IMG/VR virus record: IMGVR_UViG_3300050137_000156
Coordinates: 1 to 50,570 of that record
Reading direction: 5' to 3' (one strand)
Origin: a virus
Length of the DNA: 50,570 nt
This document shows, piece after piece, positions 22,553 through 30,404 of this stretch. Numbering within the stretch: position 1 is the stretch's first letter; each line of letters starts with the position of its first letter. Position numbers and translations under genes: made by a program. Below the pieces are notes generated by a model. It was not told where the DNA came from, searched no databases, and was given only the letters and a program-made list of their open reading frames with translations.

Positions 22553-23071
22553 CTACTTGCTCGTCTCGGTTGCGGAGGCGAGGGAGACGAGCCCGGGCTT
22601 CGGGCCCTTCGACTCGGCTTCCTTCGCCGCCTTCAGGTGCGCGGCCTGGCGCGCGTCGCGCTCGGCCTGGACCTTCTTCGCCTCGTCGCCGGCGGACGTC
22701 TCGGGGTGCTCGCCGCCGAAGTCGGGCTCGAAGAGGATGCCCGCGGCGCTCGCGGTCGCGAGGTCGGCGGCCCAGAGGTCGCCCTGCTGGAGGTGCCTCA
22801 CGTACTCGCCGTAGTGGGGATCGTCGACGGGGATCGTCACGACCTCGTCGACGAGCTTCACGAACCCGCCGTGGTTGCCCGTGTACTGCTCGCCCGAGAC
22901 GGGGTGGACGAAGACGTCTTCCTTCCCGAGCGTCGCGTCGAACTTGAGCCCGACGTGGCGGCGCGTGCCGGTGTCCATCAGCGCCCGGTAGTCGGGGACC
23001 ATCGCGAGCCCGCGGTGGAGCACGCGGAGCGGGACCGCCGGGAGCTGCTTCTCTTGGATTCGGTGAGCCAT
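22553..23071 (-). CDS. Hypothetical neck/tail protein upstream of sheath
   Basis: A 172-residue protein. The N-terminal 110 residues are a mixed fold with RRHVGLKFDATLGKEDVFVH and VTIPVDDPHYGEYVRHLQQG. The last 50 residues are a charged Ala/Lys/Glu helix (EAKKVQAERDARQAAHLKAA). It sits between the tail-terminator-like gene and the sheath, in the place of Mu gpK-like small genes. It has no enzymatic motif. Structural or assembly role inferred. Confidence 0.65.
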   Translation of the reverse strand: MAHRIQEKQLPAVPLRVLHRGLAMVPDYRALMDTGTRRHVGLKFDATLGKEDVFVHPVSGEQYTGNHGGFVKLVDEVVTIPVDDPHYGEYVRHLQQGDLWAADLATASAAGILFEPDFGGEHPETSAGDEAKKVQAERDARQAAHLKAAKEAESKGPKPGLVSLASATETSK

Positions 23072-23090
23072 CGGGGGTGGGGTCCTTCAA

Positions 23091-24140
23091 TCAGGTGAAA
23101 GCGAACGCCCCGGGGAGCGTCACGGACTGGCCGTCTCGGTTAAGCACTGTGAGGTCGAGCGTGCCCGCGCCGGAGACGGCGGGCGTCACGATGGTGAGGC
23201 TCGTCGACGCGTTGAACGCGACGCTCGTCACGAACTGGGGGTTCGCCGGTGGGCCGAAGAAGACGGTCGGGGGACCGGAGAGGAAGAGCGTGCCCGTGAT
23301 GTTGACCGTCGTCCCGCCGGCGGAGGTGCCCGTCGCGACGTCGAGACTAGTGATGGTCGGCGCCTGCTGGGTATCGACCTGGGAGATCGTCGACGCGCTC
23401 GCGAGGACCTTCGACCCGTCGTCGCCGAGGAGGTTGCCCGTGATGTCGGCGCCCGCGAACTTCGAGGGTCCGCCGACGGTCGGCGCGTACTCGTCGCGCT
23501 CGATGATGTACCCGCGCATGATGAGCGCCGGGAACCACTCCTCGTTCGTGCCCGGCATCCGGCCGTACTCGAAGCCGGTCGAGACGCCCGCGACGCGCTT
23601 GTCGATCGGCGTCCCGAACCCGATCTCCTCGAGATTCGCGAACTGGGGCGCGTCGAACTGCTGACCGAGCGACCCGCCGGGGGGCGTGTACCCGGGGTCC
23701 CACGCGTCGTTCACCTTCTTGCGGATCGCGTCGTAGACGGCCTTCAGCAGCGGGAGGATGCGCTCGCTCGCGGCCGAGTCGATCGGCGGGAGCGCGTAGA
23801 CGACGTTGATCCCGCAGATGTCGTGGTCGTGTCCGAGCGTCCACTGCTCGGTCTGCCCCTGCGTGCGCCAGACGTAGAGCGACGGGAAGTGAAACTGGTT
23901 CTCCAGGAACTCCGGCATCGGCTCGTACGGGTACGACTGGATGACCGCCTTCGTCATCCCGACGCCCACCGCCGCTGCCTCCTGGAGGAGCCTCGGCCCC
24001 GGGTACGTCGTGATGACGTACGTCAGGAAATCTAGGAGGTAGAAGATCGCCGGGTCGGCATCTTGGAGCGATGAGTTCCCGCCCGTCGTCGAGACAGGCT
24101 GTAATGTCTGACCGGTAAGAAATTGGTTGTAGTCGCTCAT
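23091..24140 (-). CDS. Tail terminator-like protein fused to a C-terminal IPT/TIG domain
   Basis: A 349-residue protein. Residues 1-240 form a mixed alpha/beta domain (LQDADPAIFYLLDFLTYVIT, FHFPSLYVWRTQGQTEQWTL, RILPLLKAVYDAIRKKVND) in the gene position of tail terminators or completion proteins. From about residue 262 comes a clear IPT/TIG immunoglobulin-like domain: APTITSLDVATGTSAGGTTV, NITGT.F, and a TLDLTVLNRDGQS ending. Such Ig-like domains decorate virions and are thought to bind surface glycans. A fusion here would place the domain at the head-tail joint. Confidence 0.75.
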   Translation of the reverse strand: MSDYNQFLTGQTLQPVSTTGGNSSLQDADPAIFYLLDFLTYVITTYPGPRLLQEAAAVGVGMTKAVIQSYPYEPMPEFLENQFHFPSLYVWRTQGQTEQWTLGHDHDICGINVVYALPPIDSAASERILPLLKAVYDAIRKKVNDAWDPGYTPPGGSLGQQFDAPQFANLEEIGFGTPIDKRVAGVSTGFEYGRMPGTNEEWFPALIMRGYIIERDEYAPTVGGPSKFAGADITGNLLGDDGSKVLASASTISQVDTQQAPTITSLDVATGTSAGGTTVNITGTLFLSGPPTVFFGPPANPQFVTSVAFNASTSLTIVTPAVSGAGTLDLTVLNRDGQSVTLPGAFAFT

Positions 24141-24143
24141 CGG

Positions 24144-24371
24144 CTACTCGAGTTCGTCGATCTCGTTCGCCGCCCCGTCGAGGTGGTCCGCCCACTGCCG
24201 GTAGCGCCGCGACATGCAGTCGGCGACGCCCGCGAGTGCCTTCACCGCGATCTGGTCATCCCGCGTGAGCGTCCCGGCGAGGAGCTTCGCCTGCGCGAAG
24301 TGCTTCTGCGTCTGCTCCGCGCTGATCTCGCGCAGGTGCTTCGCGAGTCCGCGGAGGTCGTCGCTCGTCAC
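24144..24371 (-). CDS. Small helical protein (75 aa)
   Basis: A 75-residue protein from GTG 24371, overlapping the previous stop (GTGA). It is wholly helical with acidic ends and a Cys at 52 (VADCMSRRYRQWADHLDGAA). It lies between the gp10-like and terminator-like genes. It could be a neck assembly factor. It matches no family I know. Confidence 0.65.
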   Translation of the reverse strand: MTSDDLRGLAKHLREISAEQTQKHFAQAKLLAGTLTRDDQIAVKALAGVADCMSRRYRQWADHLDGAANEIDELE

Positions 24372-24808
24372 CGCGCCCTCCGGATCGCCTCGCTGACGTA
24401 GTACGCGGCGCCGAAGTTCGCCGTCATCTCGCCCCGCTCCCGCGCCTGTCGGACGAACGGACGCTCGGACGTCCCGGGGTGCTTGACGAAGCGCCGGTAG
24501 AACGCCGTCCCGTTCACCTCGAACCGGAGGAACGGCCTGCCATTGATCGTGTGCGGTCGCGTCCCCCGGTCGAGGAGTCGGCTCGCGCCGCCGAACGAGA
24601 CCGACCCGCGGCCGAAGCCCGAGTACGTGCCCTTGATGCTCGCCCTCGTCTTGCCCGACTTGTCTTTGAAGAGGCTCGTCGCCTTGCCCGACTCCTCGGT
24701 CGCCTTGATGGCGTCGCGGAGCGCGAAGTTCGCCGCCTGGACGATCCCCGCCTCGAGCATCTCCCAGCCGCGGAGGAACGCCGCCGTCTCGACCCGCATG
24801 TGCGACAT
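24368..24808 (-). CDS. HK97 gp10-like neck/tail completion protein
   Basis: A 146-residue protein with the HK97-gp10 pattern: an N-terminal helix with VQAANFALRDAIKATEESGK, then KTRASIKGTYSGFGRGSVSF, a LLDRGTRPHTINGRPFLRFE segment and the ending KHPGTSERPFVRQA followed by a helix. This family caps or completes tails next to the neck. The ATG shares a base with the stop of the preceding zinc-ribbon gene (TGATG). Confidence 0.82.
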   Translation of the reverse strand: MSHMRVETAAFLRGWEMLEAGIVQAANFALRDAIKATEESGKATSLFKDKSGKTRASIKGTYSGFGRGSVSFGGASRLLDRGTRPHTINGRPFLRFEVNGTAFYRRFVKHPGTSERPFVRQARERGEMTANFGAAYYVSEAIRRAR

Positions 24809-25308
24809 CAGGCACCGTCGCCGACGGAACCCGGGTTCCGTCCGGGGGGCGCGTCGAGCTCCAGCCCGCCGTCCCCGGTTGCCGGGGCAGGGGTGCCCCT
24901 AGAATCGTCTTTCGGGTCGGGGACGGCCTTCCGGGCCTGCCGCGCCCGGACGAGCGCTACGAAGTCCCTGTAGGCGCCCGGCTCGGTCACCGAGAGGACC
25001 TCCAGGGCGAACTCCGCCGCGTACCCACGGGCGAGCGTGATGTCGACGCCCGTCTTCGCGTCGCCCTTCCCACTCTCGAACTTGGTCACGAGGAACCGCC
25101 GGTCGACGTGGGGGACGATCGTGACCCTCGGCATCGGCTCGCCGAACGCCGTCGTCGCCCCGCACTTGTCGCAGCGGTACGCGTCGACCTTCGCCGGGTC
25201 GGTCGGGACCTCGTCCTTGTGGCCGCACGACCAGCAGGTGAGTTCCCAGCCCGGGCGAGCGGCGAGGCGCGCGAGGGCGCGGTCGACGGAGCTCTCGATC
25301 TCGGTCAC
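24808..25308 (-). CDS. Zinc-ribbon protein with palindrome-coded C terminus
   Basis: A 166-residue protein from GTG 25308, coupled to the previous stop. A four-cysteine zinc ribbon is formed by C25-x2-C28 (TCWSCGH) and C46-x2-C49 (RCDKCGA). Downstream is a mixed region and a Pro/Asp-rich tail. The palindrome is translated near the end as GRNPGSV, 12 bases before the stop. Structural phage operons sometimes hold zinc-ribbon neck proteins. Nucleic-acid binding is another possibility. No family assigned. Confidence 0.75.
   Translation of the reverse strand: MTEIESSVDRALARLAARPGWELTCWSCGHKDEVPTDPAKVDAYRCDKCGATTAFGEPMPRVTIVPHVDRRFLVTKFESGKGDAKTGVDITLARGYAAEFALEVLSVTEPGAYRDFVALVRARQARKAVPDPKDDSRGTPAPATGDGGLELDAPPGRNPGSVGDGA
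24823..24842. repeat. Dispersed palindrome, inside the zinc-ribbon gene
   Basis: A 20-bp perfect palindrome (outer G/C pair missing), in frame as GRNPGSV just before the stop of the gene at 24808-25308. Confidence 0.97.
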
Positions 25309-25574
25309 GTGTCCTGGTCCTCGAAGATGGCGCGCGCGATCCGGAGCTTGAACATCTCGACGATCCCGAGCAGCTTGTGGGCACTCGCCTTGTCGTCGAA
25401 GACGTAGTCCGTCCGGTGCATCCCGTCGGCCCGCTCGACCGCGAAAGCGAAGCAGGTGAACTCGCCCCGCTCCGCCTCGGCGAGGAGGGCGCGGAGCATG
25501 TCGGCGATCTCCTTCGGCGCGGGGCTCCCGAACTCGACGATCCGGAGACTCGTCTTCTCGACGGGGTCGCTCAC
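25305..25574 (-). CDS. Hypothetical protein (89 aa)
   Basis: An 89-residue protein from GTG 25574, coupled at both ends by GTGA overlaps. A helical stretch (KEIADMLRALLAEAERGEFT) is followed by strands (CFAFAVERADG, TDYVFDD) and another helix (AHKLLGIVEMFKLRIARAIF). The pattern resembles small regulatory or adaptor folds that often occur in phage genomes as short cytosolic proteins. Function unknown. Confidence 0.7.
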   Translation of the reverse strand: MSDPVEKTSLRIVEFGSPAPKEIADMLRALLAEAERGEFTCFAFAVERADGMHRTDYVFDDKASAHKLLGIVEMFKLRIARAIFEDQDT

Positions 25575-26083
25575 GTCGGCACGCGCCCCGACTGACGGAG
25601 GATGACGTGGTAGTGGAGGGAGGTCGCCTCTTCCCCACGCTTCTCGAAGATGGTCCCGTTCTCGGGGATGCCGAACGTCCCGTTCGGCGTGCTCACGATC
25701 CAGATCAACTGGACCGCCTGCCCGTTCGGCTCCGGGTCGAACGTCGCGTCGTCGAACCCGCCCGAGGGCCCGAACGCGGACGCCGCGAAGACGGGCGACA
25801 TCGGCCCGACCTTGAGGTCCCGGTTCGTGTACTGCCCGCCCGAGCTCACGGCCTCGGTGCGGGAGATCTGCCTCACGCGGACCGGGTACGAGACCCCGTC
25901 CGCACCGAGGTTCGTCAACACGACGTCGACGTCGACCTTCGTCGTCCCGGGGAGCCCGGGGCGGGAGCCGCTCCACGTGCGGCGCCGCACCTTCACCTGG
26001 AAGGGCCGGATGTTGAGCATCCCGCCGATCGCGCGCACCGCGTCGAGCGGCGCGAGGATGTCCTCCCCGAAGGTGTCGCCCAT
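25571..26083 (-). CDS. Neck-region structural protein (170 aa)
   Basis: A 170-residue beta-rich protein in the head-tail connector block. It begins with a short helix (LAPLDAVRAIGGML), then strands RPFQVKVRRRTWSG and VDVDVVLTNLGADGVSYPVR. A distinctive end reads QLIWIVSTPNGTFG and TSLHYHVILRQSG. No enzyme motif or membrane segment. Gene order suggests a head-tail joining protein. Family not recognised. Confidence 0.65.
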   Translation of the reverse strand: MGDTFGEDILAPLDAVRAIGGMLNIRPFQVKVRRRTWSGSRPGLPGTTKVDVDVVLTNLGADGVSYPVRVRQISRTEAVSSGGQYTNRDLKVGPMSPVFAASAFGPSGGFDDATFDPEPNGQAVQLIWIVSTPNGTFGIPENGTIFEKRGEEATSLHYHVILRQSGRVPT

Positions 26084-26094
26084 GGCCGGTTACC

Positions 26095-26628
26095 TCAGCG
26101 ACCCCACGGGAAACCTCCCCGCCACGGGTCGCGCGAGTAGTTGTCGTTCGCGAAGACGTCGTCGTCGCGGATGATCGGCGCCGACGAGAACATGTCCGCG
26201 CGCGGACCCTTCATGCCGAGCATGCGGCAGAGCGCGTGGACGCCCTTCCTACCCTCGGCGCGGAGGCGCTTGGTCTCCCTCACCGAGTCGAGCGACGTCG
26301 CGTCCTCGTCGACCGAGAGCGCGCCGACGAACGAGTCGAGCCGCGCGATGTTCGCTTCGATCTGGATGAGCCCCCGGAGAAACGGCATCGTGAACGCGAC
26401 GTTCTGCGCCGTCCCGCCGGGCGTCACCCCGACGGGGCCCGTCACCGCGGCGGATCCGTAGATCGTCGACTTCACGAAATTCTCGGTCGACGAGTCAGGA
26501 CGCGAACCGCCGTCCGCGATCGACTGAGTCGCAGTTAGTGCACTCTCGAGGCGGGGCTCAGCCTGGAGATAGATCGCACCGAACCCGACGAAGTGTCGAA
26601 CCCAGACACGATCCTGCTCTTGGTACAT
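26095..26628 (-). CDS. Connector-region hypothetical protein (177 aa)
   Basis: A 177-residue protein from ATG 26628. Only 2 bases separate the 22-base repeat window from the start codon, so the palindrome occupies the place where a ribosome site would be and none is visible; initiation may depend on coupling to the gene before. The sequence has an aromatic start (RVWVRHFVGFGAIYLQAEPR), a Thr/Gly-rich middle, and a helical section with charged residues ending in an aromatic tail. Position suggests a connector role. Confidence 0.6.
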   Translation of the reverse strand: MYQEQDRVWVRHFVGFGAIYLQAEPRLESALTATQSIADGGSRPDSSTENFVKSTIYGSAAVTGPVGVTPGGTAQNVAFTMPFLRGLIQIEANIARLDSFVGALSVDEDATSLDSVRETKRLRAEGRKGVHALCRMLGMKGPRADMFSSAPIIRDDDVFANDNYSRDPWRGGFPWGR

Positions 26629-26630
26629 GC

Positions 26631-26652
26631 GGACGGAACCCGGGTTCCGTCT
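26631..26652. repeat. Dispersed palindrome, between two neck genes
   Basis: 20-bp perfect core at 26632-26651 with the last outer base changed. It fills the gap between the stop at 26654 and the start codon at 26628. Confidence 0.97.
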
Positions 26653-26653
26653 T

Positions 26654-26938
26654 TCAGAACGTGATGCCGGATGGGACCTGCGTGAGCCCGACCGCCGGGG
26701 CCGCGCCGACAACGAGCGTCCACGGGCCGGGGGTGGAGAGGGGCACGAGGCGCACGGGGCGCTGCATGACCGACGCCGCGATGTACGCGACCGTGTACGC
26801 GGACGCGATGGTCGGGGCGACGAAGTCGGGGAGCACCGGCTGCCCGGTGCCTCCCGACCCGCTCCCGAGCACGGTCTGGGGGTTGCCCCCGGGGGTGTAG
26901 TCGTCGATGAGTCGGTACGTGTTCGCGTTGGTTGCCAT
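26654..26938 (-). CDS. Hypothetical protein (94 aa), virion-like composition
   Basis: A 94-residue protein from ATG 26938 with AAAGGA nearby. The first 35 residues are Gly/Ser/Thr-rich (DYTPGGNPQTVLGSGSGGTG), followed by a hydrophobic helical stretch (APTIASAYTVAYIAASVMQR) and strands. It resembles small decoration or minor capsid proteins, given its place two genes downstream of the capsid gene, but this is inference from order. Confidence 0.65.
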   Translation of the reverse strand: MATNANTYRLIDDYTPGGNPQTVLGSGSGGTGQPVLPDFVAPTIASAYTVAYIAASVMQRPVRLVPLSTPGPWTLVVGAAPAVGLTQVPSGITF

Positions 26939-26996
26939 GGTCCTTTACCTTCGTGCCTTTCGGGGATCAGGCGACGCGCACGCGAACGCGCGGTCG

Positions 26997-27698
26997 CTAC
27001 TTCTTGTGCTTCTCGCGGGACGCCTGCGCCCGCTCTTGCTCGACCGACTCGGCCGCCGCCGCCGCTTCCGCGTCGCGCTTGGCGTCCCACGCCTTGCGCT
27101 CCTCGCGGTCGGCGATCTCCTTCTCCGCCTTCTCGCGGGCCGAGGCGGACGCAGCGTGGCGAGCCTCCGCCATCCGCTGCCGCTGCCACTCCTCGAATTC
27201 CGCCGTCTCTGCCGCCTTGAGGCGCGCCGCGACGTCGTCGAGCGCAGGCGAGAGCTGGATGAACCCCGGCTGGATGCGCACCCGCTGCGAGCCGAGTCGC
27301 TCGAGCTGGGGACCGCACCCGGCGACGGTCGTCTTCTCGTGCCCCTCGTCCGTGAAGTTCTTGCAGTCGAACGGGGCGTGGAGGCAGTCGATGTGGTGGC
27401 ACTGGTAGGTCTGGATCTGCCGGTCGTACTCGCTCGGCAGCGCCTTCTCTTCCCCCGCCTTGACGTAGTACGTGTGCGTGCCGTGCTTCTCGTCGTACGT
27501 CATGATGCGCGGCTGGCCCTGCGCGTTGAGGCGCTTGCCGGGCTTCGGCGTCTCGATCTGGATCTCGAGCTTCACGGTCCGCTCGGTCGGGTTCCTCCAG
27601 ATCGTCTGCTGCTGGCTGTCCTCCTCGCCCTGGGGCGGCGGGTACGCGCGCTCGGCGAGGGGGACGATGTCGCGGGCTTCGCTTCGGTCGGTTCGCAT
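26997..27698 (-). CDS. Coiled-coil protein with Cys/His cluster, next to capsid
   Basis: A 233-residue protein from ATG 27698 (a TTG at 27746 would be an alternative). A Cys/His cluster in the middle (QCHHIDCLHAPFDCKNF) may bind zinc. The C-terminal 80 residues are a highly charged Ala/Glu/Arg/Lys coiled coil (ASAREKAEKEIADREERKAW). It directly follows the major capsid gene. Candidate roles are head fibre, decoration or assembly factor. No family recognised. Confidence 0.7.
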   Translation of the reverse strand: MRTDRSEARDIVPLAERAYPPPQGEEDSQQQTIWRNPTERTVKLEIQIETPKPGKRLNAQGQPRIMTYDEKHGTHTYYVKAGEEKALPSEYDRQIQTYQCHHIDCLHAPFDCKNFTDEGHEKTTVAGCGPQLERLGSQRVRIQPGFIQLSPALDDVAARLKAAETAEFEEWQRQRMAEARHAASASAREKAEKEIADREERKAWDAKRDAEAAAAAESVEQERAQASREKHKK

Positions 27699-27822
27699 GG
27701 GGGTCTGGTCTTTCGGTTTCTTCGGTTGGAAGACGAGAGCCAGCAACCCCGCATGAGGGGGACGCCCTGGGTGGCTCCGTCGACGGAATCTTGTTGTCCC
27801 GAAGAGGTGAAACGAGGACGGT

Positions 27823-27844
27823 GAGGCGCGGTCTCCCGCGCCTC
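27823..27844 (-). terminator. Hairpin downstream of the major capsid gene
   Basis: A perfect 9-bp GC stem (GAGGCGCGG/CCGCGCCTC) with a GAGA tetraloop on the minus strand lies 14 bases after the capsid stop. There is no T run directly after it, so it may attenuate transcription or protect the capsid mRNA end rather than stop transcription fully. Confidence 0.55.
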
Positions 27845-27857
27845 TACCCGTTACCGG

Positions 27858-28967
27858 TCACTGCTCCGAGATGTCGACGAGGAGCCCGTGCGCATTGCGT
27901 CGCGTGAAAGCGAGCTGGCAGCGGATCATCATCGTGACCTTGATCGAGTCGCCCGTCTTCCCGAGCTCGGCGACGCGCATCGGCATCCCCGTCGCCTGGA
28001 TCGGCGCCATGCCCCCAGAGCTCCCCTCGATGCCGAGCATCGTCAGGAACGCGATGTCCTTCCCGCTCATCGTCCGCGGGAGGTACTTCACCATCATCTT
28101 GTCCGTGTTGAGGAGCGCGAGCTTCCCCGACGGGTTCAGGCGGTTCCGGATGACCTGGCGCCCCTTGTACATGAGCGCGTCGAACTGACCGCTCGAGTTC
28201 GGCGGCACGCCGAGCCCGTAGACGGGCGAGCCCGCCTGGTCGTTCATGCGGATCAGCGGGAGCTGCGACGGGTTCGTCGCCGTGCCCTGGAAGATGCCCG
28301 CGTACTTGTTCGCGACGCCCGCGCTCGTCATCACGAGGTTCCACGGGATCGAAGCCCCGAGGAAGATGTTCGAGTCGACCGTGTCGAGGAGCTGGGACGT
28401 CAGCGCGCGCGGCACGCCACCGTTCGAGACGGAGAGGGCGTTCCACTCCGAGTACGTCGCCGGGTTGATCCCGAGGTAGACGCCGCCGCCGAGCCCACCG
28501 CCGTAGACGCCGACGATCGTCGGGTTGCCGAACGAGTCGACGCCCGTCCCGACGAGTGAGTCGTTCTCGATCTGCGACGCGATGGCCGCGCCGGCGGAGA
28601 GCACGCGAGCGCCAAAGATGTCCTTGATCTGCTGGGGCATCCCCTGCGGACCGGAAGTGAACGCCGCGTCGATCTCCGTCTCGGTGATCTGGAACGAGGA
28701 GCGGTAGGTCGCCCAGGGAGCGAACGCGGGGACGTCGATGTCCGTCGCGTACTCCGTCGCCGGCACGTCCGAGCCCTCGGCCACGGTCTGCGCCGTCGCA
28801 CCCGTGAACTCGACGTCGAACGCGACGTTCCTCCCCTTGCCCTCCGAGACGCCCTTGCGCGCCTGGAGCTGCCCGAGCAGGAAGGTCGTGCGGTTCCACT
28901 GCCGCTGGAGGTCCCCCTCGAAGAGCTGGGGCAGTGCGTTGAAGATTGTGGTGAGCGACTCACTCAT
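27858..28967 (-). CDS. Major capsid protein (HK97 fold)
   Basis: A 369-residue protein from ATG 28967 behind GGAAAG. The order of segments fits HK97-type capsid proteins: helical N-terminal arm (DLQRQWNRTTFLLGQLQARK), E-loop strands (YRSSFQITETEIDAAF), spine helix with ARVLSAGAAIASQIENDSLV, and P-domain ending with MMIRCQLAFTRRNAHGLLVD. The adjacent scaffold gene and hairpin after the stop support high late expression. No protease is encoded nearby. Confidence 0.9.
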   Translation of the reverse strand: MSESLTTIFNALPQLFEGDLQRQWNRTTFLLGQLQARKGVSEGKGRNVAFDVEFTGATAQTVAEGSDVPATEYATDIDVPAFAPWATYRSSFQITETEIDAAFTSGPQGMPQQIKDIFGARVLSAGAAIASQIENDSLVGTGVDSFGNPTIVGVYGGGLGGGVYLGINPATYSEWNALSVSNGGVPRALTSQLLDTVDSNIFLGASIPWNLVMTSAGVANKYAGIFQGTATNPSQLPLIRMNDQAGSPVYGLGVPPNSSGQFDALMYKGRQVIRNRLNPSGKLALLNTDKMMVKYLPRTMSGKDIAFLTMLGIEGSSGGMAPIQATGMPMRVAELGKTGDSIKVTMMIRCQLAFTRRNAHGLLVDISEQ

Positions 28968-29023
28968 GACGGTTCTTTCCTTTGTTCAAAACCGCCGATG
29001 GCTCGTCGCCCAGCGGGTGTCGT

Positions 29024-29785
29024 TTACAGTTCGCCAAGTCGCTCTTTGATCGCCGACCCGATCATCGACCACTGCTGGTCGTTCGTCGGCTTCGCGCCGG
29101 CCGGCAGTCCGCCGGGCCCGGGCTTCGTGCTCCCCGACCCGCGCACGCCGCTCGGCGGGAGGTAGATCTTCGCGTCGTCGCTCTTCGCCCAGCCGGCGAG
29201 ACCCGCCGCGAGCTCGACCTCGGCTCCGGTGTCGTCGACGAAGACCATCTCGTCGCTCTCGTCGTCGCGCATGCGGATGCGCCCCTCTTGCTGGAGCACG
29301 GCAAACGCTCCCTTGAAGCGCGCGCCGTCGATGCCGAGCGCCGCGAGCTGTTCGGCCGTCGTCTGCCGGAGCGCGGACGACCGCATCTTCGCCTGCGCCT
29401 CGGACGCCTTGCGGTTGCTCGCCTCGAGCGCGTCCTTCGTCTCCTGGATCGACCGGCGGAGCGTCGCGAGCTCGACGGATTCCTTGCCGCCCTTGCCGCT
29501 CTTGCCACCGACGCCGTCGTCGGGAGTCTCCGTCGGCTTGAACGCCGCGAGCTTCTCGTCGAGCAGGGTGGCGAAACGGGTCTCGGCCGCCTTCGCGTCC
29601 TCGCCGCGCTTCTTGTCGCTCATCTTGTCGCGGGCCGCGATCGTCTGGTTGACGACCCCCGCGACGATGGCCTTGATCCCCGCGAGCTGGGCGTCGTTGA
29701 AGACGCTCGCCCCTCCACCCCCTCCACCCCCTTCGTCGTCGGAAGGAGCACGCAGGCAGTATCCACGCAGGTGTCGGAAGAGCAT
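29024..29785 (-). CDS. Capsid scaffolding protein
   Basis: A 253-residue protein directly upstream of the capsid gene. It shows the features of phage scaffolds: an Asp/Gly-rich flexible start, a long coiled-coil middle (RRSIQETKDALEASNRKASE), and a helical C-terminal coat-binding end (NDQQWSMIGSAIKERLGEL). It would direct procapsid assembly and leave before DNA packaging. ATG 29785 begins a run of low-complexity Gly. Confidence 0.85.
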   Translation of the reverse strand: MLFRHLRGYCLRAPSDDEGGGGGGGASVFNDAQLAGIKAIVAGVVNQTIAARDKMSDKKRGEDAKAAETRFATLLDEKLAAFKPTETPDDGVGGKSGKGGKESVELATLRRSIQETKDALEASNRKASEAQAKMRSSALRQTTAEQLAALGIDGARFKGAFAVLQQEGRIRMRDDESDEMVFVDDTGAEVELAAGLAGWAKSDDAKIYLPPSGVRGSGSTKPGPGGLPAGAKPTNDQQWSMIGSAIKERLGEL

Positions 29786-29949
29786 GAGGGATTCTCCGCG
29801 GGTTCTCGGTCGCCTTTCGGGCTCCCGTCGTGGCGTGTTCGGTATCGCCCTTCGGCGAGGGACAGCGACGCCTCGGCGCCGCCCCTCTCGGGCGTGTGGC
29901 GGGTACTACGAGCTCTCGACGCCTCCCCGCCCGGGGGACGTCGCTCGAA
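29786..29949. other. Gap between scaffold and small gene
   Basis: 164 bases without a gene. It contains only short GC hairpins, such as TCGCC-GAAG-GGCGA on the minus strand and a CCCCGGG-type run. No clear promoter consensus was seen. Confidence 0.5.
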
Positions 29950-30156
29950 TCAGACCGGGATCAGGTACGGCCCGGCGTAGCCGAGCGTCGTCACTTCGAC
30001 CTTCACGTGCTCGCGAAGCTCTTCGCGAGCCGCGCGGCGGAGCATGGCCATGGTCTCGCGCTCGCCGTCGGTGAAGCCCGGCACGAAGAGCGGGTAGCGC
30101 TTGTCGATGTCGCGTCGCTCCTCGTGGTACCGGGAGAACATCGACTCGTTCGCCAT
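29950..30156 (-). CDS. Hypothetical charged protein (68 aa; start uncertain)
   Basis: A 68-residue protein from ATG 30156, or 92 residues from ATG 30228. With the longer start the palindrome is translated as DGTRVPS in the N-terminal part. Neither start has a good ribosome site; the longer is just two bases past the preceding stop. The protein is helical and charged (SRYHEERRDIDKRYPLFVPG, ETMAMLRRAAREELREHVKV) with a beta-like end. It lies in the capsid assembly block. Function unknown. Confidence 0.6.
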   Translation of the reverse strand: MANESMFSRYHEERRDIDKRYPLFVPGFTDGERETMAMLRRAAREELREHVKVEVTTLGYAGPYLIPV

Positions 30157-30174
30157 CACGAAGTCGCGCGAGAC

Positions 30175-30196
30175 GGACGGAACCCGGGTTCCGTCC
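30175..30196. repeat. Dispersed palindrome, near 30.2 kb
   Basis: Perfect 22-bp copy. It lies 34 bases after the stop at 30231 and 18 bases before ATG 30156. Confidence 0.97.
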
Positions 30197-30230
30197 TCGG
30201 CTCGGTGGGTGCGCTCGCGCCTCGCCATCG

Positions 30231-30404
30231 TCAGTACGGGGGGCAGCGGTCGCCGGTCTTCAGGTACGCGTCCCAGAGTGCGTTCTCGCGCTCTCGCTCG
30301 GCGTCGACCCGCGCACTCCGCGCCGAGTGCGCCCGCTTCATCCGCTCCTCGTAGAGCGCTGTCGACTCTGGGAGCGTGAGCGGCGGGAGCTTCGCGTCGG
30401 CCAT
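30231..30404 (-). CDS. Small helical protein (57 aa)
   Basis: A short ORF from ATG 30404 that overlaps the histidine-phosphatase stop (TGATG). Translation begins MADAKLPPLTLPESTALYEE, is almost fully helical in the middle (RSARVDAERERENALWDAYL) and ends KTGDRCPPY. Stop/start overlap and the coding pattern support a real gene. Unknown function. Confidence 0.65.
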   Translation of the reverse strand: MADAKLPPLTLPESTALYEERMKRAHSARSARVDAERERENALWDAYLKTGDRCPPY

